Assembly (NCBI GenBank): GCA_938041695.1
Contig: CALISI010000012.1
Location: 1 to 21,221, forward strand
Direction: 5' to 3'
Length of the DNA: 21,221 nt
DNA from: an uncultured Actinomyces sp.
GTDB taxonomy: Bacteria; Actinomycetota; Actinomycetes; Actinomycetales; Actinomycetaceae
This document shows positions 14,755 to 21,221 of the stretch, in pieces (positions within the stretch are counted from its first letter, which is position 1; every line of letters starts with the position of its first letter). The notes below the pieces were generated by a model. That model ran no database searches. It was not told the origin of the DNA and was given only the letters and a program-made list of their open reading frames with translations. A program made the translations under genes and the position numbers.

Positions 14755-16093
14755 ATGATCAACGAGGATTACCTGGCCAACATCCGTCCGACTCACCGTC
14801 AGCTCCAGTGGCAAAAGATGGAGATGTACGCGTTCATACACTTCGGCATGAACACGATGACGGACCGCGAGTGGGGCGAGGGCCACGAGGATCCCGCGCT
14901 CTTCAATCCGAGCAGCGTCGACGTCGATCAGTGGATGCGCGCCCTCGTGAGCGCCGGGATGACCGGCGTGATTCTGACCTGCAAGCACCACGATGGCTTC
15001 TGCCTGTGGCCGTCCGCCTACACGAAGCATTCGGTGGCATCCTCACCATGGAAGGGCGGACACGGCGACCTCGTGCGCGAGGTGTCCGATGCTGCGGCGC
15101 GCCACGGCCTGAAGTTCGGCGTCTACCTCTCCCCCTGGGACATGACCGAGCCGACATACGGGCAGGGCGACACCTACAACGACTTCTACATCAACCAGCT
15201 CATCGAGCTGCTCACCCACTACGGCCCAGCGTTTTCCGTCTGGCTCGACGGCGCGTGCGGTGAAGGCCCCAACGGCAAAGTCCAGGTCTACGACTGGCAA
15301 CGCATCTACGATACGGTCCGTGCTCTGGCCCCTGAGGCCGTGATCTCCGTGTGCGGCCCGGACGTGCGTTGGTGCGGCAACGAGGCAGGCTCGGTACGAG
15401 CGAACGAATGGTCCGTTGTGCCCGCATCCCTGCGCGAGGCCGAGCGCACCGCTGAGAAGTCGCAGAAGGCCGACGATGGCGAGTTCTCCCGTCAGGTGGC
15501 CTCCGGCGACGAGGACCTCGGCTCGCGCGAGGCCTTGGCCGACTACTCTGGCCCCCTCGCCTGGTACCCCGCCGAGGTCAACACCTCGACGCGCAAGGGC
15601 TGGTTCCACCACAACGCCGAAGACTCCCAGGTGCGCAGCGTCGACGAACTGTTCTCCATCTGGAAGGGCTCGGTCGGCGGTAATGCCACCTTCCTTTTGA
15701 ACGTTCCCCCGAACCGCGACGGCCTCCTCGCAGATGCCGACGTCGAGGTCCTGGCGCGCCTCGGCGAAAAGATCGCGGACTTCCGCTCGCGCCGCATCGA
15801 CGCCTCCCGCAAGGACGAGAACCAACGACGTCACGCTGTGTTTCGACGCGCCGCGCGCGGTTGGCGCGGTCGTTCTCGAGGAGGACATCGCCCAGGGACA
15901 GCGCATCGACGAGGCCGTGGTGACCGCATACGTCGACGGCGACGTTGAGCGCGAAATCGCTCACGTGCACTGCGTGGGTTACCGACGCATCGTCACCCTC
16001 GAGACGCCCGTGACCGCCACCCACGTCCGGGTGACGGTCACGAAGAGCAGGCAGGGTTTCTACCTGGCGGACGTCTACGCGGTTCGCGCCTAG
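14755..16093 (+). pseudogene. GH29 alpha-L-fucosidase, interrupted by a +1 frameshift
   Basis: Glycoside hydrolase family 29 enzyme releasing L-fucose from glycans. No signal peptide, so probably cytoplasmic. The first frame carries the catalytic barrel: FIHFGMNT (residues 28-35 from this start), CKHHDGFCLWPS, YLSPWD, the presumed nucleophile aspartate in FSVWLDGA, WYPAEVNTSTRKGWFHH, and NATFLLNVPPNRDGLL. After KDEN the frame runs into arginine-rich nonsense ending at 15948. Homologous-looking sequence (NDVTLCFDAPRAVG... to the stop at 16091-16093) continues in the next frame. Skipping one C at about 15823 restores a 445-aa protein with a C-terminal beta domain. ATG 14755 is preferred over GTG 14740, although neither has a good Shine-Dalgarno. 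True mutation or sequencing error cannot be told here; the truncated form keeps the whole catalytic domain. Confidence 0.85.
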
Positions 16094-16096
16094 GCT

Positions 16097-16840
16097 TCAG
16101 CGCGGCGTATTCGCAGCGGTCCGTACGACGATCTGCGAGGTGTCTTCGGTCAGGTAGAGCTCATCGTCGGGCGTCAGGCGGATACGCTCGAGTTCCATCG
16201 GGCTCAGGTCAGCGGCGACGCCAATGCCGTAGCCGTCTCGCACCTCGATAACCGCGAGAGCACCGTTACGTCGGCGCGCGTCCTCGTATTCCTCGACGAG
16301 ATCTGCGGGCAGGCGACCGGCGAGCTCGCGTCGAGCGGCAATCACGCGGCGCAGTTCGTCGTCGGCATCGGCAACATCGGCCTCAAACTGGGCCTTCAGG
16401 GCCTCAATGTCGGCGGCGATAGCCTGCGCCTCGGCCTTCATTTTCTCCTGCGCGGCGCGAGCGGCTTCAACGCGTTCCTCGGCCTCCACCTGATCATCTT
16501 CGAGCTTGGCGAGGCGACGATCCATTTGAGCAATCTCGTGTTCCATCAGCGAGATGTCACGCAAGGGCACCTGATTGTTATCAATGCGTGCCTGCTGACG
16601 CTTGCGGCGCTCGGAGACCTTCGCGATCTCGTCTTCAATGCGCGTCACCTCGCGAGTCGTGTCCGCGATGACAGCGTTCTGGCTGATAGCTGCACGCTGC
16701 AGGTCGGCGACGCGACCGGCGAACTCGCGAACCGTCGCGTGCGCGGGATGAGAATCGCGCTTGTGGCGCAGCGCCGACTCCTTCTGGTCGAGCTTCTGGA
16801 GCTCGAGGAGCTCGAGCTGGTCGGTGTGCTTTGCTTTCAC
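16097..16840 (-). CDS. Coiled-coil/zinc-ribbon family protein lacking the zinc cysteines
   Basis: A 247-aa protein of the family usually annotated C4-type zinc-ribbon or nucleic-acid-binding Zn-ribbon protein (M. tuberculosis Rv2229c type), normally beside nif3-like genes. Residues about 5-175 form long charged coiled coils. The C-terminal 45 residues align with the zinc ribbon (SPMELERIR, DDELYL, QIVVRT), but the protein contains no cysteine at all. The two CxxC pairs appear as G205/V208 and T231/T234. The fold may persist without zinc. GTG 16840 overlaps the upstream stop as GTGA, with GGGAG about eight bases before it, so it is translationally coupled to the Nif3-like gene. Its stop lies three bases from the convergent fucosidase stop. 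Confidence 0.85.
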   Translation of the reverse strand: MKAKHTDQLELLELQKLDQKESALRHKRDSHPAHATVREFAGRVADLQRAAISQNAVIADTTREVTRIEDEIAKVSERRKRQQARIDNNQVPLRDISLMEHEIAQMDRRLAKLEDDQVEAEERVEAARAAQEKMKAEAQAIAADIEALKAQFEADVADADDELRRVIAARRELAGRLPADLVEEYEDARRRNGALAVIEVRDGYGIGVAADLSPMELERIRLTPDDELYLTEDTSQIVVRTAANTPR

Positions 16841-17751
16841 GCTAGTTCTCCCTGGGTGACTCGGTGACTGGTCCATGGCTCGGTGACAATCGTAGAGACT
16901 TCCACGCGAAGTTCCACATCGGCGCCGCTGGCGGCCTCGCGAAGCTTTCGAGCAAGGATGGGGAGCCACGGGGACTCGGTCGCCCAGTGCGATCCGCACA
17001 GCAACGCAGGAGCACCACCCTCGAGGTGCTCCGACGCTGGGTGGTGACGAAGATCAGCTGTGAGGTAAACGTCTACTCCGGCAGCGCGTGCAGCCTCAAG
17101 CGCGCTATCGCCTGCCCCGCCCAGCACGGCCACGCGACGTACCGGCACCGCCTCGTCTCCACCGACGAACAGACCGGAGGGACCTGCGGGCAGCACGGAT
17201 GCAACATGGTCGGCGAAGGCGCCGAGTGTCGTCTCCGCAACGGTGCCGACGCGTCCCAGGCCGATCTCGCGTCCCTCGGTGTCAGTGCCACACGGCTCCA
17301 ACGGGACGGTATCGCGCAGACCGATGAGATCGGCGAGCGCCGTCGCGACACCGTCACAGGCAACGTCAGCGTTGGTATGCGCATTGAAGAGAGCAATCCC
17401 GGAGCGGATCAGCGTCGTCACGACACCGCCCTTCGGGTCGGTCACGGGCAGGAAGGACGCGCCGCGCAGGAGCAACGGGTGGTGGGTGATCACCATGTCG
17501 TAGGGGTTCCCGTCGCCGTGAGGACCGGCCACGGCCTGGTCAGCGATCGCCGCGGTGGGATCGAGGGCCAGGAGGATGGAGCGCACGGGCGAGTCCGGGT
17601 CTCCGACGATGAGCCCGACGCGATCCCACGACTGGGCCGTCGCCGCCGGATACCAGGATTCCATCAGGGCCATGACGTCGCGGACGGTCCAGGTGGTGGC
17701 GGGTGCACCGACCGGGATATCGGGGGCACTGAAATGAGACGAAGACTGCAT
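16837..17751 (-). CDS. Nif3-like dinuclear metal-centre protein
   Basis: About 304 aa, Nif3/DUF34 family (also annotated GTP cyclohydrolase 1 type 2 homologue); hexameric, metal-binding, function not settled. Visible motifs: SWDRVGLIVGDP, the metal-binding ITHHPLLLRG, FNAHTNADVACDGV, GRVGTV, and GSHWATESPWL near the C-terminus supplying the last histidine and glutamate ligands. ATG 17751 is chosen because TATGCT lies six bases upstream (leaderless-type start). ATG 17775 would add eight residues and has only a distant AGGG. Divergent from lipB, with start codons about 60 bases apart. Overlaps the zinc-ribbon-family gene by four bases. Confidence 0.9.
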   Translation of the reverse strand: MQSSSHFSAPDIPVGAPATTWTVRDVMALMESWYPAATAQSWDRVGLIVGDPDSPVRSILLALDPTAAIADQAVAGPHGDGNPYDMVITHHPLLLRGASFLPVTDPKGGVVTTLIRSGIALFNAHTNADVACDGVATALADLIGLRDTVPLEPCGTDTEGREIGLGRVGTVAETTLGAFADHVASVLPAGPSGLFVGGDEAVPVRRVAVLGGAGDSALEAARAAGVDVYLTADLRHHPASEHLEGGAPALLCGSHWATESPWLPILARKLREAASGADVELRVEVSTIVTEPWTSHRVTQGELA

Positions 17752-17799
17752 GCACCAAGCATACCGGACCCCCATCTAGCAAGGGACCCTGCCCGCGAC

Positions 17800-17805
17800 T
17801 ATGAT
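17800..17805 (+). promoter_or_regulatory. lipB -10 element (leaderless)
   Basis: TATGAT followed by six bases and then the GTG start of lipB; a weak -35 (TAGCAA) stands 17 bases upstream. No Shine-Dalgarno exists, so the mRNA probably starts at the GTG itself. Confidence 0.65.
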
Positions 17806-17811
17806 CACAAC

Positions 17812-18489
17812 GTGCAGATTTTGAGTCTACTCGACCAGGGGCTGGTCGATTACACGCAGGTTGATGCGCTTCAGCGCTCCCTGCACGAGGAAGTCCTCGC
17901 CGACGGCGAGGACACGCTCATCGTTTCTCAATTTACGCCCACCTGGACGGCGGGCCGCCACACCAAGCCCGAGGATATTCCCTCCACGACGATCCCTGTC
18001 ATCCGTACCGATCGCGCGGGCTCCGCCACGTGGCACGGCCCCGGACAGGTCGTCGTCTACCCCGTTGTTCGCCTGCGCGAGCCCGTCGACCTCGTACAGT
18101 GGATCCGCGCGGTCGAGGCCTCGGTGATCGACACCGTCCGCGAGGCCTGGGACCTGCCCGTGCACCGCGTCGAGGGCCGCGCAGGCGTGTGGCTGACCGA
18201 AGAGGGGCGACGCGACCGCAAGATCTGCGCAATCGGCCTGAAGGTGGCGCGCGGCGCGACCCTGCACGGCATCGCCCTCAACGTCGACATCGACCCTGCA
18301 CATGCTTTCGAAGGCATCATCCCTTGCGGCCTCACCGACGCTGACGTGACCTCCCTGTCGTGGGAGGGCATCCACACGACGGTATCTGACGCCGCCGCCG
18401 AACTTCTCCCGCGCATGGTGGAGCACATCTCCCCGTGCCTGGCGACCACTCCCACTTCTGTTTCCTACACGACGAGGTCCACGCTATGA
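17812..18489 (+). CDS. lipB: Octanoyl transferase (lipoyl-ACP:protein transferase)
   Basis: Moves octanoate from acyl carrier protein to the lysine of lipoyl domains (pyruvate dehydrogenase E2, GcvH and similar), the substrate that LipA turns into lipoate. The 225-aa product shows SATWHGPGQVVVYPVV (71-86), the catalytic lysine K137 in KICAIGLKV, and the catalytic C172 in GIIPCGLTDADVTSL. The open frame runs far upstream, antisense to the Nif3-like gene, but GTG 17812 is the first start matching the family N-terminus and directly follows the -10. Its stop overlaps the lipA start as ATGA. Confidence 0.96.
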   Translation: MQILSLLDQGLVDYTQVDALQRSLHEEVLADGEDTLIVSQFTPTWTAGRHTKPEDIPSTTIPVIRTDRAGSATWHGPGQVVVYPVVRLREPVDLVQWIRAVEASVIDTVREAWDLPVHRVEGRAGVWLTEEGRRDRKICAIGLKVARGATLHGIALNVDIDPAHAFEGIIPCGLTDADVTSLSWEGIHTTVSDAAAELLPRMVEHISPCLATTPTSVSYTTRSTL

Positions 18490-19553
18490 GTACCCTGCCC
18501 GATCCCGAAGGACGCAAGCTCCTGCGCATCGAGGTGCGTAACTCTCAAACGCCGATCGAGAAGAAGCCGGAGTGGATTCGTACGACCGCGAAGGCCGGCG
18601 AGAACTACCAGGACATGCGCTCCCTGTCGCACGCCAAGGGGCTGCACACGGTGTGTGCGGAGGCCGGCTGTCCCAACATCTACGAATGCTGGCAGGATCG
18701 CGAGGCGACGTTCCTCCTCGGCGGTGCCCTGTGCACGCGCCGCTGCGACTTCTGCGACATCGCGACGGGCCGTCCTACCGAGTACGACAAGGATGAGCCG
18801 CGCCGTATCGCAGAGTCGGTGCGTGACCTGGACCTGCGCTACGTGACGATCACCGGCGTGACCCGCGACGATCTGCCCGACGGAGCCGCGTGGCTGTACG
18901 CGCAGACGTGCCGCCTCATCCACGAGCTCAACCCGGGCACCGGCGTGGAGCTCCTCGTGGATGACTTCCGCGGCCAGGCAGAGTCGATCGACATGGTGAT
19001 CGAGGCCGGCCCGCAGGTCTTCGCGCACAACCTGGAGACGGTGCCGCGTATCTTCAAGAAGATTCGCCCCGCCTTCAACTATGATCGTTCGCTCGCGATG
19101 ATCAGGCGTGCCCACGACGGCGGCATGGTCACGAAGTCAAACCTGATCTTGGGTATGGGCGAGACGCGCGAAGAAGTCAGCGCTGCCATGCGCGACCTGC
19201 ACGAGTCGGGCTGTGACCTGCTGACCCTCACGCAGTATCTGCGTCCCTCTCCCCTGCACCACCCGATCGACCGCTGGGTCCACCCCGAGGAGTTTGTCGA
19301 GATGGCCGCCGAGGCCGAGGAGATGGGCTTCGCCGGCGTCATGGCCGGACCCCTCGTGCGTTCCTCCTACCGTGCGGGTCTGCTGTGGGCCAAGGGTATG
19401 CGCGCCCGCGGCTTCGAGATCCCCGAGCAGCTGCGCCACATCGCCAACTCCGGCTCGACGCTGCAGGAGGCCGGTTCGGTCCTGGCGCGTCTGAAGGAGC
19501 GCTCGGAGCGTCACGCAGCGATGGCAGCCGTGAAGGCCGCCTCGGCCTCGTGA
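18486..19553 (+). CDS. lipA: Lipoyl synthase (radical SAM)
   Basis: Inserts two sulfur atoms into protein-bound octanoyl groups to make lipoate. The 355-aa radical SAM enzyme has both iron-sulfur clusters visible: the auxiliary cluster cysteines C57, C62 and C68 (CAEAGCPNIYEC) and the radical SAM cysteines C83, C87 and C90 (CTRRCDFC). It also has YVTITGVTRDDLPDG and the C-terminal SSYRAGLLW, where a conserved serine ligates the auxiliary cluster. The ATG overlaps the lipB stop; GAGG is eight bases upstream. Its stop overlaps the next gene as GTGA. Confidence 0.97.
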   Translation: MSTLPDPEGRKLLRIEVRNSQTPIEKKPEWIRTTAKAGENYQDMRSLSHAKGLHTVCAEAGCPNIYECWQDREATFLLGGALCTRRCDFCDIATGRPTEYDKDEPRRIAESVRDLDLRYVTITGVTRDDLPDGAAWLYAQTCRLIHELNPGTGVELLVDDFRGQAESIDMVIEAGPQVFAHNLETVPRIFKKIRPAFNYDRSLAMIRRAHDGGMVTKSNLILGMGETREEVSAAMRDLHESGCDLLTLTQYLRPSPLHHPIDRWVHPEEFVEMAAEAEEMGFAGVMAGPLVRSSYRAGLLWAKGMRARGFEIPEQLRHIANSGSTLQEAGSVLARLKERSERHAAMAAVKAASAS

Positions 19554-21037
19554 CCCCCGATTATTCGCCCGCGCGGGCACTCCTGGCCTCTGCGCGCCGA
19601 CACCCTGATCACCTATCGCTGGTTGATGCAGTGTCAGGCGAGGAGTGGACCGTGCGCGAGGCAGCAGCAACAGTTGCTCGCCTCGCCGCAGCCTTTGAAG
19701 AGATTGGCGTGGACGAGGGCGCACGCATCGCCGTCATCGGCGCGAACTCGCCGTGGCACTACATCGTCCACGTGGCCGCATCGTGGCTGCGCGCTGTAAC
19801 GGTCCCGCTGTCGCCCCGGATGCCATCGCCGGCGCTCACCTCAATGTGCGAACAGGTTGGCGTCTCGTGGGTGTTCCTTGACGAGGCCTCCTCCCGCACT
19901 CACGCTCCCGCACTGTCCGACGCGGGCGCGCAGGTCGCGTCGTTTGCGGATCTGTCGGCGTGGGCGGATCGCGCTGCCCCCATCGGGCACCCTCCCGCCC
20001 GCTGCGGGACCGAGCTCGCCGCCATCCTGTTTACCTCGGGGTCCACGGGCACTCCACGCCCCGTCGAGCTCACCCATGAGGTCATGTGGTGGGGGTCGAC
20101 GAACTTCCGCGAGGGTTTCGACTATGCGCCGACGTCATCGGTGGTCGGCGTGTGCGCGCCCACCAGCCACATCGGCGGCTTCAACGGGACCTCAATGGAC
20201 ACGTGGACGCACGGCGGAACCCTGGTGACGCTCGGCTTCCCAGGCTCCTTCGACGCGCGCGGCGTCATCGACGCGATCGAGCGCTACGGGATCACCATGA
20301 TGTTCGCCGTGCCCGCGATTGTCCGCGCCATCCTCGATGAGCATGAGCGCGGCGGCGGTGATCTGTCATCGTGGTTGCGTCCCCTCATCGGCGGCGACGC
20401 GATGACCGCGGACCTCACAGACGCGATGCGTACAGTCGGCCTATCCCCCATTCACGTGTGGGGCATGACCGAGACCTCCGGCGCGGGAACTGTCGCCACC
20501 CCAGATTCTGGCGCGCCCGCCGGATCGCTCGGTGTTCCCTTCCCCTACGTTGACCTGCGCCTCATGGCCACCGACGAGCGCGAAGCCGGGGTCGGCGAGC
20601 TGGGTGAAATCTGGGTGCGAGGCCCCGGCGTCGTGAGCGGCGACGAGTGGCTGCGTACGGGAGACCTTGCAACGAAAGACGAGGACGGCTGGCTGCACAT
20701 GGTGGGACGCGCCCACCGCATGATCAACACGGGGGGTGAGCTCGTCGCTCCCCCGACGGTCGAGCGCGCCCTGCGCTCCCTCGACGAGGTATTGGATGCG
20801 CTTGTCGTGGGCCTGCCGGACGAGCGCTGGGGGCAGATCGTCGCCGCGCTCATCGTCCCCTCCCCCGAGGGCCGCGCCCAGGCCTCGTCGATAAGCACCG
20901 AAGCACTCTCCGAGGCCCTCAGCGATGCCCAGGCCCCCTGGGAGAAGGTCCGTCGCGTGCTCATCGTCGACGCGCTGCCAACGACGACGACGGGCAAGCC
21001 GGATCCGGTCGCGGCGGCCCGCCTATTCGACTCGTGA
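19550..21037 (+). CDS. Class I adenylate-forming enzyme (acyl-CoA ligase/MenE-like)
   Basis: A 495-aa ANL-superfamily enzyme that activates a carboxylic acid with ATP as the acyl-adenylate, usually passing it to CoA. Motifs: the P-loop FTSGSTGTPRPVELTH (161-176, with R for the usual K), WGMTETSG (304-311), WLRTGDLATKDEDGWLHMVGR (367-387) and the C-terminal catalytic lysine K483 in TTTTGKPDP. The substrate is not evident; o-succinylbenzoate (MenE) and medium-chain fatty acid are both possible. GTG 19550 overlaps the lipA stop by four bases and has no good Shine-Dalgarno, so translation is probably coupled to lipA. The earlier open frame overlaps lipA and is unlikely. Confidence 0.85.
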   Translation: MTPDYSPARALLASARRHPDHLSLVDAVSGEEWTVREAAATVARLAAAFEEIGVDEGARIAVIGANSPWHYIVHVAASWLRAVTVPLSPRMPSPALTSMCEQVGVSWVFLDEASSRTHAPALSDAGAQVASFADLSAWADRAAPIGHPPARCGTELAAILFTSGSTGTPRPVELTHEVMWWGSTNFREGFDYAPTSSVVGVCAPTSHIGGFNGTSMDTWTHGGTLVTLGFPGSFDARGVIDAIERYGITMMFAVPAIVRAILDEHERGGGDLSSWLRPLIGGDAMTADLTDAMRTVGLSPIHVWGMTETSGAGTVATPDSGAPAGSLGVPFPYVDLRLMATDEREAGVGELGEIWVRGPGVVSGDEWLRTGDLATKDEDGWLHMVGRAHRMINTGGELVAPPTVERALRSLDEVLDALVVGLPDERWGQIVAALIVPSPEGRAQASSISTEALSEALSDAQAPWEKVRRVLIVDALPTTTTGKPDPVAAARLFDS

Positions 21038-21047
21038 GAACACCGGC

Positions 21048-21066
21048 TTAGGTGCGCCTAACTTCA
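21048..21066 (+). promoter_or_regulatory. DtxR/IdeR-type iron box 1
   Basis: TTAGGTGCGCCTAACTTCA matches 15 of 19 positions of the DtxR/IdeR consensus TWAGGTWAGSCTWACCTWA, including the core AGGT...CCTAAC. It begins 11 bases past the previous stop codon and overlaps a TTCACA (21063-21068) resembling a -35. Confidence 0.65.
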
Positions 21067-21090
21067 CAATACATGTGCATCATATTTATG

Positions 21091-21109
21091 TAAGATTAGC
21101 CTTGCTTAA
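21091..21109 (+). promoter_or_regulatory. DtxR/IdeR-type iron box 2 over the -10
   Basis: TAAGATTAGCCTTGCTTAA matches 16 of 19 consensus positions. It covers the candidate -10 (TATGTA/TAAGAT, 21087-21096) and ends just before the Shine-Dalgarno AAGGAG of the next gene. Together with box 1 it brackets the promoter, as expected for iron-dependent repression. Confidence 0.65.
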
Positions 21110-21124
21110 TTGAAGGAGAGTCTT

Positions 21125-21221
21125 ATGTCCCGCCACCGCATTGTCATCATCGGTTCCGGTTTCGCAGGCCTGAGCGCCGCTCGTCGACTGAAGCGCGCCG
21201 ACGCCGACATCACCATCCTGG
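21125..21221 (+). CDS. Type II NADH dehydrogenase-like flavoprotein (5' part only)
   Basis: Only the first 32 codons are inside the window. They encode MSRHRIVIIGSGFAGLSAAR and then RLKRADADITIL, a beta-alpha-beta FAD-binding fold with the GxGxxG fingerprint. The N-terminus resembles NDH-2 enzymes, which pass electrons from NADH to menaquinone without pumping protons. Other FAD/NAD-dependent oxidoreductases are possible because only the FAD loop is visible. ATG 21125 follows AAGGAGAG by about five bases. Two iron boxes lie upstream. Confidence 0.75.
   Translation, partial: MSRHRIVIIGSGFAGLSAARRLKRADADITIL

Noticed and set aside
15811..15830. Programmed +1 frameshift in the fucosidase gene
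   Set aside because: No stop codon, slippery run or stimulatory structure sits at the switch point; a mutation or sequencing error is simpler.
16864..17811. N-terminal extension of the lipB frame
   Set aside because: Antisense to the nif3-like gene; LipB proteins start near GTG 17812, which directly follows a TATGAT element.
21052..21069. Possible Rex (redox) operator around TTCACAA
   Set aside because: Only the right half-site TTCACAA is present; the left half TTGTGAA is missing at the required spacing, while the iron-box match is far better.

Overview
The window is a high-GC, gene-dense chromosomal segment from an actinobacterium. The best fit is the Actinomycetaceae (Schaalia/Actinomyces type). 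This is inferred from a class Ic methionine aminopeptidase with the actinobacterial N-terminal extension, a ROK-type polyphosphate glucokinase, an actinobacterial-style RNase P RNA, DtxR/IdeR-like iron boxes, and gene order resembling other actinobacteria. Almost everything is chromosomal housekeeping. I saw no transposase, integrase, phage gene, CRISPR array, tRNA or rRNA.

Left half (1-10561), all on the minus strand. In transcription order it runs pheS-pheT, a small flavodoxin-domain gene, argR, argG, a polytopic O-antigen-ligase-like membrane protein, argH, and tyrS with a textbook terminator. This looks like the common actinobacterial pheST-argCJBDFRGH-tyrS order with argCJBDF missing between pheT and argR, and with a surface-polysaccharide gene sitting between argG and argH. 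The argR promoter carries a good ARG box over its -10 element and start codon, which suggests autoregulation.

Middle (10732-13863). Rightward panB-map form a short operon ending in a strong hairpin, followed by polyphosphate glucokinase. Leftward rnpB converges on ppgK, and a 14-bp hairpin lies between them. The ORF track lists nothing real on the rnpB strand because it is an RNA gene.

Right half (13863-21221). A YaaA-family gene diverges from rnpB. Next comes a GH29 alpha-L-fucosidase that needs a +1 frameshift to reach its natural C-terminus. It ends three bases from a convergent nif3-like/zinc-ribbon pair. Divergent from that pair is a lipB-lipA-acyl-adenylating-enzyme operon with 4-bp start/stop overlaps. 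The last gene, cut by the window end, looks like a type II NADH dehydrogenase, and two DtxR/IdeR-type iron boxes flank its promoter.

No obviously new defence or mobile system is present. The most unusual signals are a zinc-ribbon protein that has lost all four zinc cysteines, the double iron box in front of the NADH dehydrogenase, the pruned arginine cluster with its foreign membrane gene, and a repeated leaderless-promoter arrangement in which genes lacking a Shine-Dalgarno have TANNNT exactly 6-7 nt before the start codon.
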